A program made the translations under genes and the position numbers. The notes under the pieces are model-generated. The model was not told the DNA's origin and made no database searches. It worked only from the letters and a program-made list of their open reading frames with translations. Below, one piece after another: positions 1 to 7,523 of a DNA stretch of 24,532 bases. Each line of letters begins with the position of its first letter. Position 1 is the stretch's first letter. The stretch is from Chitinophaga pinensis (lineage in GTDB: Bacteria; Bacteroidota; Bacteroidia; Chitinophagales; Chitinophagaceae). Location of the stretch: assembly GCA_945866165.1 (NCBI GenBank), contig CAMBGO010000007.1, positions 1 through 24,532 of the forward strand, read 5' to 3'.

Positions 1-1
1 C

Positions 2-283
2 AATATTGAAATTTCTGAAGAAATGGCTGAGGGGCAATATGCGAACCTTGCAATCATTACCCATAGTCATGCTGAATTTGTAGTGGACTTTGTAAACGTA
101 ATGCCCGGCACTCCGAAAAGCAAGGTTAAGTCCAGGATCATACTAACTCCTCAACATGCAAAGAGGTTGTTGAATGCAATGGCAGAAAATATCGAAAAAT
201 TTGAAACCATTAATGGCAAGATTAAGGATACCGAAGAGATACAATTGCCATTTCAGTTTGGAGGTCCAATTGCACAGGCATAG
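2..283 (+). CDS. DUF3467 family protein (5' end cut off)
   Basis: The reading frame is open from base 2, so the visible 93 residues lack only a short N-terminus; the ATG at base 23 is internal. The sequence matches what I know of the DUF3467 family of Bacteroidota: an N-terminal stretch with EGQYANLAIITHS, a central PGTPK...VKSRIILTPQHAKRLL block and the C-terminal FGGP. Family members are about 100 residues long and have no established function. No signal peptide or membrane segment is visible, so it is probably cytoplasmic. The gene converges on fabD, with a 74-bp gap that holds no convincing terminator. Family assignment is fairly sure; function is unknown. Confidence 0.85.
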   Translation, partial: NIEISEEMAEGQYANLAIITHSHAEFVVDFVNVMPGTPKSKVKSRIILTPQHAKRLLNAMAENIEKFETINGKIKDTEEIQLPFQFGGPIAQA

Positions 284-357
284 TTAGGCTTTGCTTTTGC
301 CGATATATCTGAACATTTTTAACCCACTTGATTAGGTAAGGGGAGCACCTTTTCCCA

Positions 358-1248
358 TCAGTTGATGGATTCTACAGGAATTTCTTTTTTTATTTTTCCA
401 ATCAGCCCTTGCAGAACTTTTCCGGGTCCAACCTCAGTGAAGCTACTTGCACCATCATGAATCATTGCTTCTATAGATTGTGACCATCGAACTGGACCGG
501 TTAGTTGATCAACTAAATTTTGTCTGATTTCGTTTGGATCTGTTACTGCTTTTGCTACAACATTTTGGTAGACGGGGCAGGAAGGTTTGTGAAAATCTGA
601 AGCCATGATTGCAGCCTCCAATTCAATTTTGGCTGGCTCCATCAAAGGGGAATGAAAAGCACCACCTACGGGTAATTTCAATGCCCTTTTTGCGCCGGCA
701 GCTTTCATTCGCTCACCTGCTATATCAATACCTTTATTAGTTCCACTGATAACGAGCTGCCCTGGGCAGTTATAGTTTGCAGGGACAACAATTTCTCCTG
801 TTTCTGAAATGATTTCAGCACAAATTCTTTCTGCAACTTCTTCCGGCAACCCTAAAATGGCAGCCATGGTTGAAGGGTTTATTTCACAAGCTTTATGCAT
901 GGCAGAAGCACGTATGCTCACCAATTTTAGTGCATCTTCAAATGTCATAGAACCACTGACAACAAGTGCAGAAAATTCACCCAGTGAATGACCTGCAACC
1001 ATGTGTGGGTTCGCACCGTCAATCATTTTGTATGCAATGACAGAATGTAAAAATATAGCAGGCTGCGTAACGTTGGTTTGCTTGAGTTCCTCTTCAGTTC
1101 CGTTAAACATAATATCAGAGATTCTGAATCCCAATATTTCATTGGCTTGTTCAAAAAATCTTCTTGCAAATGCATTGCCATCATAATGTTCCTTACCCAT
1201 TCCAGGAAATTGAGAACCTTGACCTGGAAAAACAAAAGCTTGAATCAT
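358..1248 (-). CDS. fabD: Malonyl-CoA:ACP transacylase
   Basis: Transfers malonyl from CoA to acyl carrier protein, making the extender unit for type II fatty-acid synthesis in the cytoplasm. The 296-residue length fits the family (about 300). Visible motifs are the N-terminal GQGSQ (residues 9-13), the nucleophile elbow GHSLGE with Ser88, an Arg-bearing VSIRASAM segment, and FHSPLM carrying the catalytic His. The start ATG (1248-1246) is followed at once by the typical FVFPGQGSQ opening. A -7 box TACATTTG lies 17 bp upstream of the ATG. The gene stands alone rather than in a fab cluster; fabI is about 8 kb away. Confidence 0.96.
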   Translation of the reverse strand: MIQAFVFPGQGSQFPGMGKEHYDGNAFARRFFEQANEILGFRISDIMFNGTEEELKQTNVTQPAIFLHSVIAYKMIDGANPHMVAGHSLGEFSALVVSGSMTFEDALKLVSIRASAMHKACEINPSTMAAILGLPEEVAERICAEIISETGEIVVPANYNCPGQLVISGTNKGIDIAGERMKAAGAKRALKLPVGGAFHSPLMEPAKIELEAAIMASDFHKPSCPVYQNVVAKAVTDPNEIRQNLVDQLTGPVRWSQSIEAMIHDGASSFTEVGPGKVLQGLIGKIKKEIPVESIN

Positions 1249-1265
1249 AGGATAAATTTGGAATG

Positions 1266-1273
1266 CAAATGTA
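1266..1273 (-). promoter_or_regulatory. Putative promoter -7 box of fabD
   Basis: On the minus strand the sequence reads TACATTTG, a full match to the Bacteroidota TAnnTTTG box, 17 nt before the fabD ATG. No TTG -33 element is seen at the usual spacing. Confidence 0.55.
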
Positions 1274-1319
1274 AAACAATACCTAGAATTGGATTAATCC
1301 GAAAGGTCTTAAGACTGAA

Positions 1320-1340
1320 ATTTTAATTAATAATTAAAAT
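1320..1340. repeat. Perfect AT-only inverted repeat
   Basis: A 21-base palindrome with two 10-base arms (ATTTTAATTA and its complement) around a single central A. It lies between the folE stop and the fabD promoter, about 46 bp upstream of the fabD -7 box. It contains no G or C, so it is a poor intrinsic terminator. It could be an operator or a chance AT-rich palindrome. Confidence 0.4.
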
Positions 1341-1414
1341 CACAATTTTTAACTACTTGATAATCAAGACAAAAAAGACAATAAAAATACAACGATGTTG
1401 GGAAGTAAGTGAGA

Positions 1415-2011
1415 TTAATGAAGCTTGGATCCAATTAATCGGATGAACTCACTTCTCGTCTCATTTTTTTGGAATTCCCCACAAAAGGCAGATGTGGTGG
1501 TCACTGAATTTTGTTTTTGTACTCCTCGCATCATCATACATAAATGACAAGCCTCGATGACGACAGCCACACCAAGTGGGTTGAGGGTTTCGTTGATGGC
1601 ATCCAAAATTTGTGTGGTAAGCCTTTCTTGAACTTGCAGTCTTCTGCTATAGGTATCTACAACCCTGGCAATTTTACTGAGACCGGTTATCCATCCGTTG
1701 GGAATATATGCAACATGGGCCTTACCGAAGAAAGGCAGCATATGATGTTCGCATAAACTATAAAGCTCGATATCTTTTACAATGATCATTTCATTAACTG
1801 TCTCATGAAACTTTGCAGAATCCAGAATCACCTTGGGATCAAGATTATATCCCTGAGTGAGGTATTGCATAGATTTTGCAACTCTTTCAGGGGTCTTCAA
1901 CAGCCCTTCTCGTGATGCATCTTCACCCAGGAGGTTTAGGCTTTCCTTATAATGTTCAATGAGCTCCGAAGTTACCTTCTCATCAAAATGTTCAACCTTA
2001 GAGTATGCCAT
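1415..2011 (-). CDS. folE: GTP cyclohydrolase I
   Basis: Converts GTP to 7,8-dihydroneopterin triphosphate, the first step to folate and tetrahydrobiopterin-type cofactors. The start is set at the ATG at 2011 (MAYSKVEHFDEK...), giving 198 residues. The longer open frame to 2092 would run into the upstream pterin gene and adds non-family sequence. Zinc and active-site motifs are present: LCEHHMLPFFG (Cys plus two His) and the second zinc Cys in CHLCMMMRGV. The C-terminal region has the family's TTTSAF. It lies 10 bp downstream of a PTPS-like gene on the same strand, so the two are very likely co-transcribed. That neighbour uses the product of this enzyme, which points to tetrahydropterin synthesis as well as folate. 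Confidence 0.96.
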   Translation of the reverse strand: MAYSKVEHFDEKVTSELIEHYKESLNLLGEDASREGLLKTPERVAKSMQYLTQGYNLDPKVILDSAKFHETVNEMIIVKDIELYSLCEHHMLPFFGKAHVAYIPNGWITGLSKIARVVDTYSRRLQVQERLTTQILDAINETLNPLGVAVVIEACHLCMMMRGVQKQNSVTTTSAFCGEFQKNETRSEFIRLIGSKLH

Positions 2012-2021
2012 ATTATATATT

Positions 2022-2438
2022 TTATTTTGCCGGATACTCCACAAAGTTTCGGGGAGTCTCGTATAAACGTATCTGCAGAGACAAAAGTTCACTAATAAGA
2101 GGTCTTAAAAGATTATAAACAACGATTGCAATATTTTCTGCAGTGGGATTCAACGCCTTGAACTCCGGAACGTCTATATTTAGATTCTTGTGGTCAAATC
2201 GATCCAGTACCTGTTCTTTAATGATATCAGAAAGAATTTTCATATCTATCAAATAACCAGTATTCTCATCAATTTCCCCAGTAACCTTAACGATGAGTAT
2301 ATAATTGTGCCCGTGGTAATTAGGGAGGTTACATTTCCCAAAAACCTCCTTGTTTTTAGAATCACTCCACAAGGCATTATTCAAACGGTGGGCTGCATTA
2401 AAATGCTCTTCCCTAAAAACTGATATTATTTCACCCAT
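2022..2438 (-). CDS. 6-pyruvoyl-tetrahydropterin synthase-like (PTPS-II type), copy 1
   Basis: A 138-residue COG0720 enzyme expected to act on 7,8-dihydroneopterin triphosphate. Zinc ligands are His17 (FNAAH), His42 and His44 (HGH). The catalytic Cys36 is six residues before His42, giving a C-x5-HGH motif. Asp82-His83 (FDHKNLN) supply the rest of the catalytic set, and Glu101 and Glu127 are the substrate-binding positions. C-x5-HGH, with GEID..TG and LDxxxDHKNLN-like blocks, resembles animal 6-pyruvoyl-tetrahydropterin synthase more than QueD, which has C-x3-HGH. It could still be annotated as 6-carboxytetrahydropterin synthase by homology. folE starts 10 bp downstream, and a paralogue lies 59 bp upstream on the same strand. 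Upstream of the ATG is TAATTTTC, one mismatch from the -7 consensus. Confidence 0.9.
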   Translation of the reverse strand: MGEIISVFREEHFNAAHRLNNALWSDSKNKEVFGKCNLPNYHGHNYILIVKVTGEIDENTGYLIDMKILSDIIKEQVLDRFDHKNLNIDVPEFKALNPTAENIAIVVYNLLRPLISELLSLQIRLYETPRNFVEYPAK

Positions 2439-2497
2439 AGAAATTGATTTATTAAAAGCGAAAATTATATAGAAAACTTTTTACAAATAAGCTGAAA

Positions 2498-2914
2498 TCA
2501 TTCTCCAAAATATTCAACAAATATCCTCGGTGTTTCAACAAGTTGTATTTTATGCAGTGAAACACCAGCTGGCATATTGGGGTGCAATTGTTGCCAGATG
2601 CCATAAACAAGATTTTCAATTGAACATATCTTGCCTCTCATAAAATCAACATCCACATTCAAATTTTGGTGGTCAAGTAAATCTATTACATATGTATTGA
2701 TGATTTTGCTTAGGAGCTTAGCATCGACAACAAAACCGGTTTCAGTCGATGGAGAACCTTTTACAGTAACAAATAGCTCAAAATTATGGCCATGCCAATT
2801 TTCATTTGCACATTTTCCAAAAACCACATCATTCTGTTCCCTGCTCCAATCCGGATTATAGAGCTTATGAGCAGCATTAAAATGTTCGCGTCGAGTTAAA
2901 TACATTACTGGCAT
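2498..2914 (-). CDS. 6-pyruvoyl-tetrahydropterin synthase-like (PTPS-II type), copy 2
   Basis: Second COG0720 protein, also 138 residues and clearly paralogous to the one at 2022-2438 along its full length. It keeps all catalytic positions: His16, His41 and His43 for zinc, Cys35 in C-x5-HGH, Asp81-His82 (LDHQNLN) and Glu127 (VETPR). It differs at the substrate-loop segment, where copy 1 has NPTAEN and this one has ICSIEN, and in the region before Cys35. Both copies therefore look active, perhaps with different substrates or products. It begins the pterin group (copy 2, copy 1, folE), all on the minus strand. A perfect -7 box lies 19 bp before its ATG. Confidence 0.9.
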   Translation of the reverse strand: MPVMYLTRREHFNAAHKLYNPDWSREQNDVVFGKCANENWHGHNFELFVTVKGSPSTETGFVVDAKLLSKIINTYVIDLLDHQNLNVDVDFMRGKICSIENLVYGIWQQLHPNMPAGVSLHKIQLVETPRIFVEYFGE

Positions 2915-2933
2915 TACAATTATTTTGGGAGAG

Positions 2934-2941
2934 CAAAGTTA
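2934..2941 (-). promoter_or_regulatory. Putative promoter -7 box of the pterin gene group
   Basis: Minus-strand TAACTTTG matches TAnnTTTG exactly and sits 19 nt before the ATG of the first pterin gene. No clear TTG -33 element was found. Confidence 0.5.
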
Positions 2942-3071
2942 CACAATGAAAGTAATTTAATGATGATTTATAATTTTCATAAAAAGCCATCCACTTATGT
3001 AACCCTTAGCAACCAATAAGGTTCATAATATGAAAAGATATTTTTTGTATATAAATACTGAACTTCGTCAT

Positions 3072-3731
3072 ATGAAAATTATTTTGGCAGCTGCAACAGA
3101 AATGGAGATGTCTTATTTTAGAGGGGCCTGCAAGGAATCTAACATAATTAATATAGAATACTGCATAACTGGGGTGGGTGCAATCGCAACAACGTTCCAA
3201 CTACAAAAAATAATTTTAGCGGTTAACCCTGATATTGTTATTCAAATAGGACTTGCAGGTTCTTTCTCAACTTTGTATTCAATTGGTAATGCTGTTGCAG
3301 TTAAAAATGAAATTATAGCAGAAATGGGGGTGTTTGAAAAAGAGGGTTATAAGGATATTTTTGACCTTGGACTTGTAAATAGAGATGACTTTCCATATAA
3401 AAATGCACAACTAATTAATGAGGATGAATATATTCTTAACATTACCGGTCTTGATTGTGTAAGCGCTGTAACCGTAAATGAAATTTCCACTTCAAAAGAA
3501 AAAGTAGATCTATATTCAAATCACTATCATGCGTTGATAGAAACAATGGAAGGTGCTGCATTGCATTATGTATGCTTACAAAACAACATCCGGTTCATCC
3601 AAATTAGGGGCATTTCCAATTATATTGGTGAACGAGATAAAAGCAAATGGGAAATAAAAAAAGCGATGGATGCCGCTTTAGCAGCATATAATAATGTTAT
3701 AACACACTTGGAAAACAATTTAAGCAAATGA
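3072..3731 (+). CDS. mqnB: Futalosine hydrolase
   Basis: Removes adenine (or hypoxanthine) from (aminodeoxy)futalosine in the alternative menaquinone pathway. The protein has the nucleoside phosphorylase/MTAN fold: AAATEMEM at the N-terminus, TGVGAIATTFQL, IQIGLAGSF, and near the end ETMEGAALHYVC followed by IQIRGISNYIGERD. The EGAA and RGISN segments are typical of the family's nucleoside and catalytic sites. The start is placed at 3072 (MKIILAAATE), 219 residues. The in-frame ATG at 3030 would add 14 residues with no family counterpart. Its last codon and stop overlap the ATG of mqnD by 4 bp (ATGA), which implies translational coupling and the same pathway. Confidence 0.92.
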   Translation: MKIILAAATEMEMSYFRGACKESNIINIEYCITGVGAIATTFQLQKIILAVNPDIVIQIGLAGSFSTLYSIGNAVAVKNEIIAEMGVFEKEGYKDIFDLGLVNRDDFPYKNAQLINEDEYILNITGLDCVSAVTVNEISTSKEKVDLYSNHYHALIETMEGAALHYVCLQNNIRFIQIRGISNYIGERDKSKWEIKKAMDAALAAYNNVITHLENNLSK

Positions 3732-4567
3732 CACTTACCCTGGGGATTTCTCCTTGCCCAAATGATACCTTCATTTTTGATGCCATGCTAAATGGACTAA
3801 TCGATACTGAAGGTCTCAAGTTTGACTTTATTCTAGAGGATGTAGAAACATTGAATAGAATGTCGCTAAACGGAGCGCTGGACATTTCGAAAATAAGTTA
3901 TGGTGCAGTGCCTAAAATACTTCCACACTATAAAGTTCTTGATGCTGGAGGTGCACTGGGAAAGGGGGTTGGACCACTTTTCATTTCAAAAAATAACATT
4001 GATATTTCATCAGAAAACCTTGAAAATATAACTGTGGTGCTGCCAGGAAAAAATACTACAGCTCATTTGCTTTTTTCGATGGTCTTTCCAACAATAAAAA
4101 AGAAGATTTTTTTGCCTTTCCATGAAATTGAAGAGGCAGTTTTAAACGGCGTTGCAGATACAGGTGTGATCATCCACGAAAACCGGTTTACTTATCAGCA
4201 AAAAAACTTAATAAAACTTACTGACCTTGGAGATGAATGGGAGTCACGCACTGGCCTGCCTATTCCATTGGGAGGGATTGTTGCAAGAAGGACATTTAAC
4301 AATCTATTGTTGAATAAAATTAATAGGGTTATCAGAAAAAGCCTAGAATATGCATTTGAAAATCAGGATACATTATCTGACTTTGTAAAAAACAATGCCC
4401 AAGAAATGGATGAGGAAGTAATGCAGAAGCACATCAATCTTTATGTAAATGAATTTTCATTAGACTTGGGTATAGCAGGAAGGAAGGCAGTATGGAAATT
4501 AATGGAGGCTTCTTTCAACATCATGCCAGAACCTGCAGGAGGAAATATGGAGATTTTTATCGACTAA
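3728..4567 (+). CDS. mqnD: 1,4-dihydroxy-6-naphthoate synthase
   Basis: Converts cyclic dehypoxanthine futalosine to 1,4-dihydroxy-6-naphthoate in the futalosine route to menaquinone. The protein is 279 residues, as expected, with a periplasmic-binding-protein-like fold. Diagnostic features are the opening LGISPCPNDTFIFDA, the DISKISYGAVP segment, the LPGKNTTAHLL loop and GLPIPLGGIVARR. It has no signal peptide, as expected for a cytoplasmic enzyme. The gene overlaps mqnB by 4 bp, so the two are coupled. The other pathway genes (mqnA, mqnC, mqnE) are not in this window. It converges on the deoxynucleoside kinase gene with only 8 bp between the stop codons. Confidence 0.95.
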   Translation: MTLTLGISPCPNDTFIFDAMLNGLIDTEGLKFDFILEDVETLNRMSLNGALDISKISYGAVPKILPHYKVLDAGGALGKGVGPLFISKNNIDISSENLENITVVLPGKNTTAHLLFSMVFPTIKKKIFLPFHEIEEAVLNGVADTGVIIHENRFTYQQKNLIKLTDLGDEWESRTGLPIPLGGIVARRTFNNLLLNKINRVIRKSLEYAFENQDTLSDFVKNNAQEMDEEVMQKHINLYVNEFSLDLGIAGRKAVWKLMEASFNIMPEPAGGNMEIFID

Positions 4568-4575
4568 AAAAATCT

Positions 4576-5214
4576 TTACTTAAAGAGCCCGTATAATTCA
4601 GCGTCAATTTTAGTAATAATCCCGCCCAAGTCTTCTTCGTTTTCTGCAAAATTATTGTTATCAACATCGATTATAAGAAGTGGCCCTTCTTTATACCCTT
4701 CAATCCACTTATTATAAAATTCATTCAATTTTTTAAGATAATCTAAGCGGATATTCTCTTCATATTCCCTTCCGCGTTTTTGAATTTGTCCAACCAATGT
4801 TGGAACAGATGCCTTTAAATAAATCAGCAGGTCTGGTGGATTGACCATCTGGTGGAGGTTCTGAAAAAAATCAAAATAATTATCGAAATCCCTCTTGCTC
4901 ATGAGGCCCATATCGTGCAAATTGGGTGCGAAAATATAGGCATCTTCATAAATTGTTCTATCCTGAATAACCGTCTCGGTTCCTTTACTGATTTCAATGA
5001 GTTGATTCAACCTACTATTCAAGAAATAAATCTGTAGATTAAAACTCCAGCGAGGCATATCCTCATAAAAATCATATAGGTATGGATTTTGATCTACATC
5101 CTCAAACTGTGGAATCCACTTGTAATGCTTGCTCAACAATTCAGTTAGCGTTGTCTTACCTGCGCCAATGTTTCCGGCAATGGCAACGTGTTTTGGTTTT
5201 TTAATCTTAGCCAT
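4576..5214 (-). CDS. Deoxynucleoside kinase
   Basis: A 212-residue kinase of the deoxynucleoside kinase family, which phosphorylates deoxynucleosides for nucleotide salvage. The P-loop is GNIGAGKTT (residues 14-22). It is followed by the FEDVDQNPYLYDFYED substrate segment, the RWSFNLQIYFLNSR helix, the DRTIYEDAYIF motif and the lid KRGREYEENI. The family in Gram-positive bacteria includes deoxyadenosine and deoxyguanosine kinases, but base specificity cannot be read from this sequence. The gene is apparently monocistronic, starting 1 kb from trpS with a 112-bp gap upstream. It ends tail-to-tail with mqnD. Confidence 0.9.
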   Translation of the reverse strand: MAKIKKPKHVAIAGNIGAGKTTLTELLSKHYKWIPQFEDVDQNPYLYDFYEDMPRWSFNLQIYFLNSRLNQLIEISKGTETVIQDRTIYEDAYIFAPNLHDMGLMSKRDFDNYFDFFQNLHQMVNPPDLLIYLKASVPTLVGQIQKRGREYEENIRLDYLKKLNEFYNKWIEGYKEGPLLIIDVDNNNFAENEEDLGGIITKIDAELYGLFK

Positions 5215-5326
5215 ACGTGTTTCTTAACTTCATTTTAGTCCGCCTGACAAAATACATATTCATTTTGACAATCCAACTTTGTTGAGGCAAATTTTTGAAT
5301 TTTAATCCCACAAAAGCATGTATTGC

Positions 5327-6328
5327 CTAATAATCAAGCCCCATGGCTGCTCTAACTAGCTGCATGGTTTTAGTTGCACTATCCCTGGCCTTCTCTGCAC
5401 CGATATCCATTGTTTTCTTTAGATAGGTTTTGTCTTGTTGAATCGAAGCCGCTTTCATTCTGATCGGTGCAACGAATTCAACCATATCCTCAGCCAATTG
5501 TTTTTTCATATCGCCATAGCGAATGGTGCAGTCCAGATAAGATTTTTCAAAAGCTTGAATTGTTTCGGCCTTGCTAACCAAGTTCATTAGCTGAAAAATA
5601 TTTTCAATGTAATCAGGCTTGGGCGTGTTAGGCTCTGTTGGACCTGCATCCGTTTTGGCTTTCATTACTTTCTTTCTAATCAACTCATCATCGTCGGCAA
5701 GATAAATAGTAGCCATTTGGTTTTCGCTTTTACTCATCTTTCCAAGCCCGTCTAGACTTGGAACTTTCACCAATTGTTCTCCAAAATTATAAGCCATTGG
5801 CTCTGGGAACACTTCGCCGTAACGGTGATTAAACCGTTTTACGAAATTTCTGGCCATTTCTAAATGTTGTTCTTGGTCTTTTCCAACTGGCACCCAACTT
5901 GCACGGTGTAAAATAATGTCTGCAGTTTGTAATACAGGATAGGTAAGTAAACCAGCATTGATATTATCGGGTTGAAGCCTTGCCTTGTCCTTGAAGGTAG
6001 TTGTCTTTTCGAGCTCTCCAAGGTATGCCAGCATGTTCAAATAAAGATAGAGTTCTGAAGTTTCTCTTACATGACTTTGGCAATAGAGTGCTGCTTTGTC
6101 AGGATTAATTCCACAGGCAATATTTTCAGCAATTACCCTGTGCACATTCTCTTTCAACTCACGTGTATCAGGATGGGTTGTAAGCGCATGTAAATCTGCT
6201 ACCATGAAGAAGCATGTGTATTCTTCCTGAAGCTTTACATAATTTTTCATTGCCCCGAAATAATTTCCAAGGTGAAGGTATCCAGTTGGCCGAATACCGC
6301 TCATGACGATTGCATTAGCATTGCTCAT
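5327..6328 (-). CDS. trpS: Tryptophanyl-tRNA synthetase
   Basis: Charges tRNA-Trp with tryptophan. This is a class I synthetase of 333 residues. The HIGH-type motif is HLGN in SGIRPTGYLHLGNYFGA, and the KMSKS loop is present as KMSKSENQ. Other family blocks are FFMVADLHALT, the tryptophan-pocket region LTYPVLQTADI, and VPVGKDQEQHLE. The start is set at the ATG at 6328; an open frame to 6358 exists but would place the promoter box inside the gene. Another in-frame ATG eight codons downstream (MSGIRPTG) is also possible. The -7 box TATATTTG ends only 4 nt before the chosen ATG, so the message may be leaderless. Confidence 0.96.
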   Translation of the reverse strand: MSNANAIVMSGIRPTGYLHLGNYFGAMKNYVKLQEEYTCFFMVADLHALTTHPDTRELKENVHRVIAENIACGINPDKAALYCQSHVRETSELYLYLNMLAYLGELEKTTTFKDKARLQPDNINAGLLTYPVLQTADIILHRASWVPVGKDQEQHLEMARNFVKRFNHRYGEVFPEPMAYNFGEQLVKVPSLDGLGKMSKSENQMATIYLADDDELIRKKVMKAKTDAGPTEPNTPKPDYIENIFQLMNLVSKAETIQAFEKSYLDCTIRYGDMKKQLAEDMVEFVAPIRMKAASIQQDKTYLKKTMDIGAEKARDSATKTMQLVRAAMGLDY

Positions 6329-6332
6329 GCCG

Positions 6333-6340
6333 CAAATATA
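6333..6340 (-). promoter_or_regulatory. Putative promoter -7 box of trpS, 4 nt before the ATG
   Basis: Minus-strand TATATTTG is followed by CGGC and then the ATG at 6328. A transcription start at the usual distance would fall at or next to the start codon. Confidence 0.55.
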
Positions 6341-6458
6341 ATAAAGAAAGGCTCCCATAAGATAAGGTGCTAAAAAACATCAAAGTCAATCTTCCGTTCA
6401 TCAATAAAAATCATGAGATACAGTGAGATTGGCTAATTTTACACGAGAATTAGTTAAA

Positions 6459-6749
6459 ATGATATTGAATAATGAAATGGTAAGAAAGTTGGCTGAACTG
6501 GCCAGGCTTGAATTCACTGCTGAGGAAGAGCAAGTTATTAAAGAAGACCTACAGCAAATGATTGGATTTGTTGAGAAGTTAAATGAAATTGATACTACCG
6601 GTATCACCCCACTAACACATATCAGCGATACCATAAACAGTTTAAGAGACGATGAAGTGAAAGGATCGGTGCTCACATCAGTAGCACTTTCAAATGCACC
6701 AGATCCCATAGATCCATTTTTTTCAGTACCAAAAGTGATAAAAAAATAA
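6459..6749 (+). CDS. gatC: Asp-tRNA(Asn)/Glu-tRNA(Gln) amidotransferase subunit C
   Basis: Small subunit of the GatCAB complex, which converts Glu-tRNA(Gln) and/or Asp-tRNA(Asn) to the amidated forms. The start is placed at ATG 6459, giving 96 residues, the family's usual size. A GTG at 6423 would add 12 residues and seems less likely. Family features are the N-terminal helix VRKLAELARLEF, the FVEKLNEIDT segment, and the C-terminal LRDDEV followed by APDPIDPFFSVPKVI. The latter threads onto GatA in known complexes. It is divergent from trpS and lies 4 bp ahead of an ABC ATPase gene, with which it is probably co-transcribed. gatA and gatB are not here. Confidence 0.93.
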   Translation: MILNNEMVRKLAELARLEFTAEEEQVIKEDLQQMIGFVEKLNEIDTTGITPLTHISDTINSLRDDEVKGSVLTSVALSNAPDPIDPFFSVPKVIKK

Positions 6750-6753
6750 GCAC

Positions 6754-7458
6754 ATGTCCAATTCAGTTATTCTTCTTGAGGAGATCAGAAAAAGCTATTT
6801 CATGGGAAACCAGGAATTGAAAATCCTGAAAGGGATCAACACAGAAATTTTGAAGAATGAGTATGTTGCGTTGATGGGGCCATCTGGTTCAGGTAAAAGT
6901 ACCCTGATGAATATATTAGGATGCCTTGATTCACCTACAGAAGGAAAATATATTTTGAACGGGAACGACGTGAGTACCATGGCCGACAACGACCTGGCAG
7001 ATATACGCAACAAGGAAATAGGGTTCGTGTTTCAACAATTCAACTTACTTCCAAGGCTTACGGCATTGGAAAATGTGGCACTTCCATTGGTATATGCTGG
7101 TCTTCCAAAGAAAATCAGAACGGAAATGGCACAGGAAGTATTAAGAAAAGTTGACCTAATGGATAGAAGTCATCATAAACCAAATGAACTATCAGGAGGT
7201 CAATGTCAGCGTGTTGCCATTGCCAGGGCATTGGTAAACAACCCATCAATCATACTTGCTGATGAACCCACTGGAAACCTCGATAGCAAGACATCCTATG
7301 AGATAATGAACATCTTCTCCAAGATTCACTCGGATGGCAATACTGTTATATTGGTTACACATGAAGAAGACATTTCAAACTATGCCAAGCGGGTGATACG
7401 CTTAAGAGATGGGCTTATTGAGTCTGACAAGATCAAGGACCTTGCCAGCGTGATCTAA
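6754..7458 (+). CDS. ABC transporter ATP-binding protein (MacB/LolD-like)
   Basis: A 234-residue ATPase subunit of the MacB/LolD/FtsE-type group (type VII ABC systems). Walker A is GPSGSGKST (42-50), the Q-loop is FVFQQFNLLPRLTALEN, the signature is LSGGQCQRVAIARAL, and Walker B is SIILADEPTGNLDS, followed by the H-loop VTHEEDI. The signature has Cys where Arg or Gln usually follows LSGGQ, a harmless-looking difference. No permease gene is adjacent. The membrane partner must lie elsewhere, and the substrate (efflux, lipoprotein release or other mechanotransmission) cannot be stated. It lies 4 bp after gatC. Confidence 0.9.
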   Translation: MSNSVILLEEIRKSYFMGNQELKILKGINTEILKNEYVALMGPSGSGKSTLMNILGCLDSPTEGKYILNGNDVSTMADNDLADIRNKEIGFVFQQFNLLPRLTALENVALPLVYAGLPKKIRTEMAQEVLRKVDLMDRSHHKPNELSGGQCQRVAIARALVNNPSIILADEPTGNLDSKTSYEIMNIFSKIHSDGNTVILVTHEEDISNYAKRVIRLRDGLIESDKIKDLASVI

Positions 7459-7523
7459 ACTATTTTCCTACACATTGAACAAATCTGCCTGTATCACATT
7501 ATAGTATTTTACAAATGTGAATT

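Noticed and set aside
284..357. Possible terminator between the DUF3467 gene and fabD
   Set aside because: Only a 4-bp AAGG/CCTT stem with no proper T run could be drawn.
2012..2092. N-terminal extension of folE
   Set aside because: It overlaps the end of the upstream PTPS-like gene in another frame and has no resemblance to FolE. The ATG at 2011 gives the normal length.
3030..3071. Longer mqnB start
   Set aside because: The extra 14 residues do not match the family, and the segment contains a T-rich promoter-like sequence.
6423..6458. GTG start for gatC
   Set aside because: The GatC N-terminal helix begins just after the ATG at 6459; the extension would add unrelated residues.
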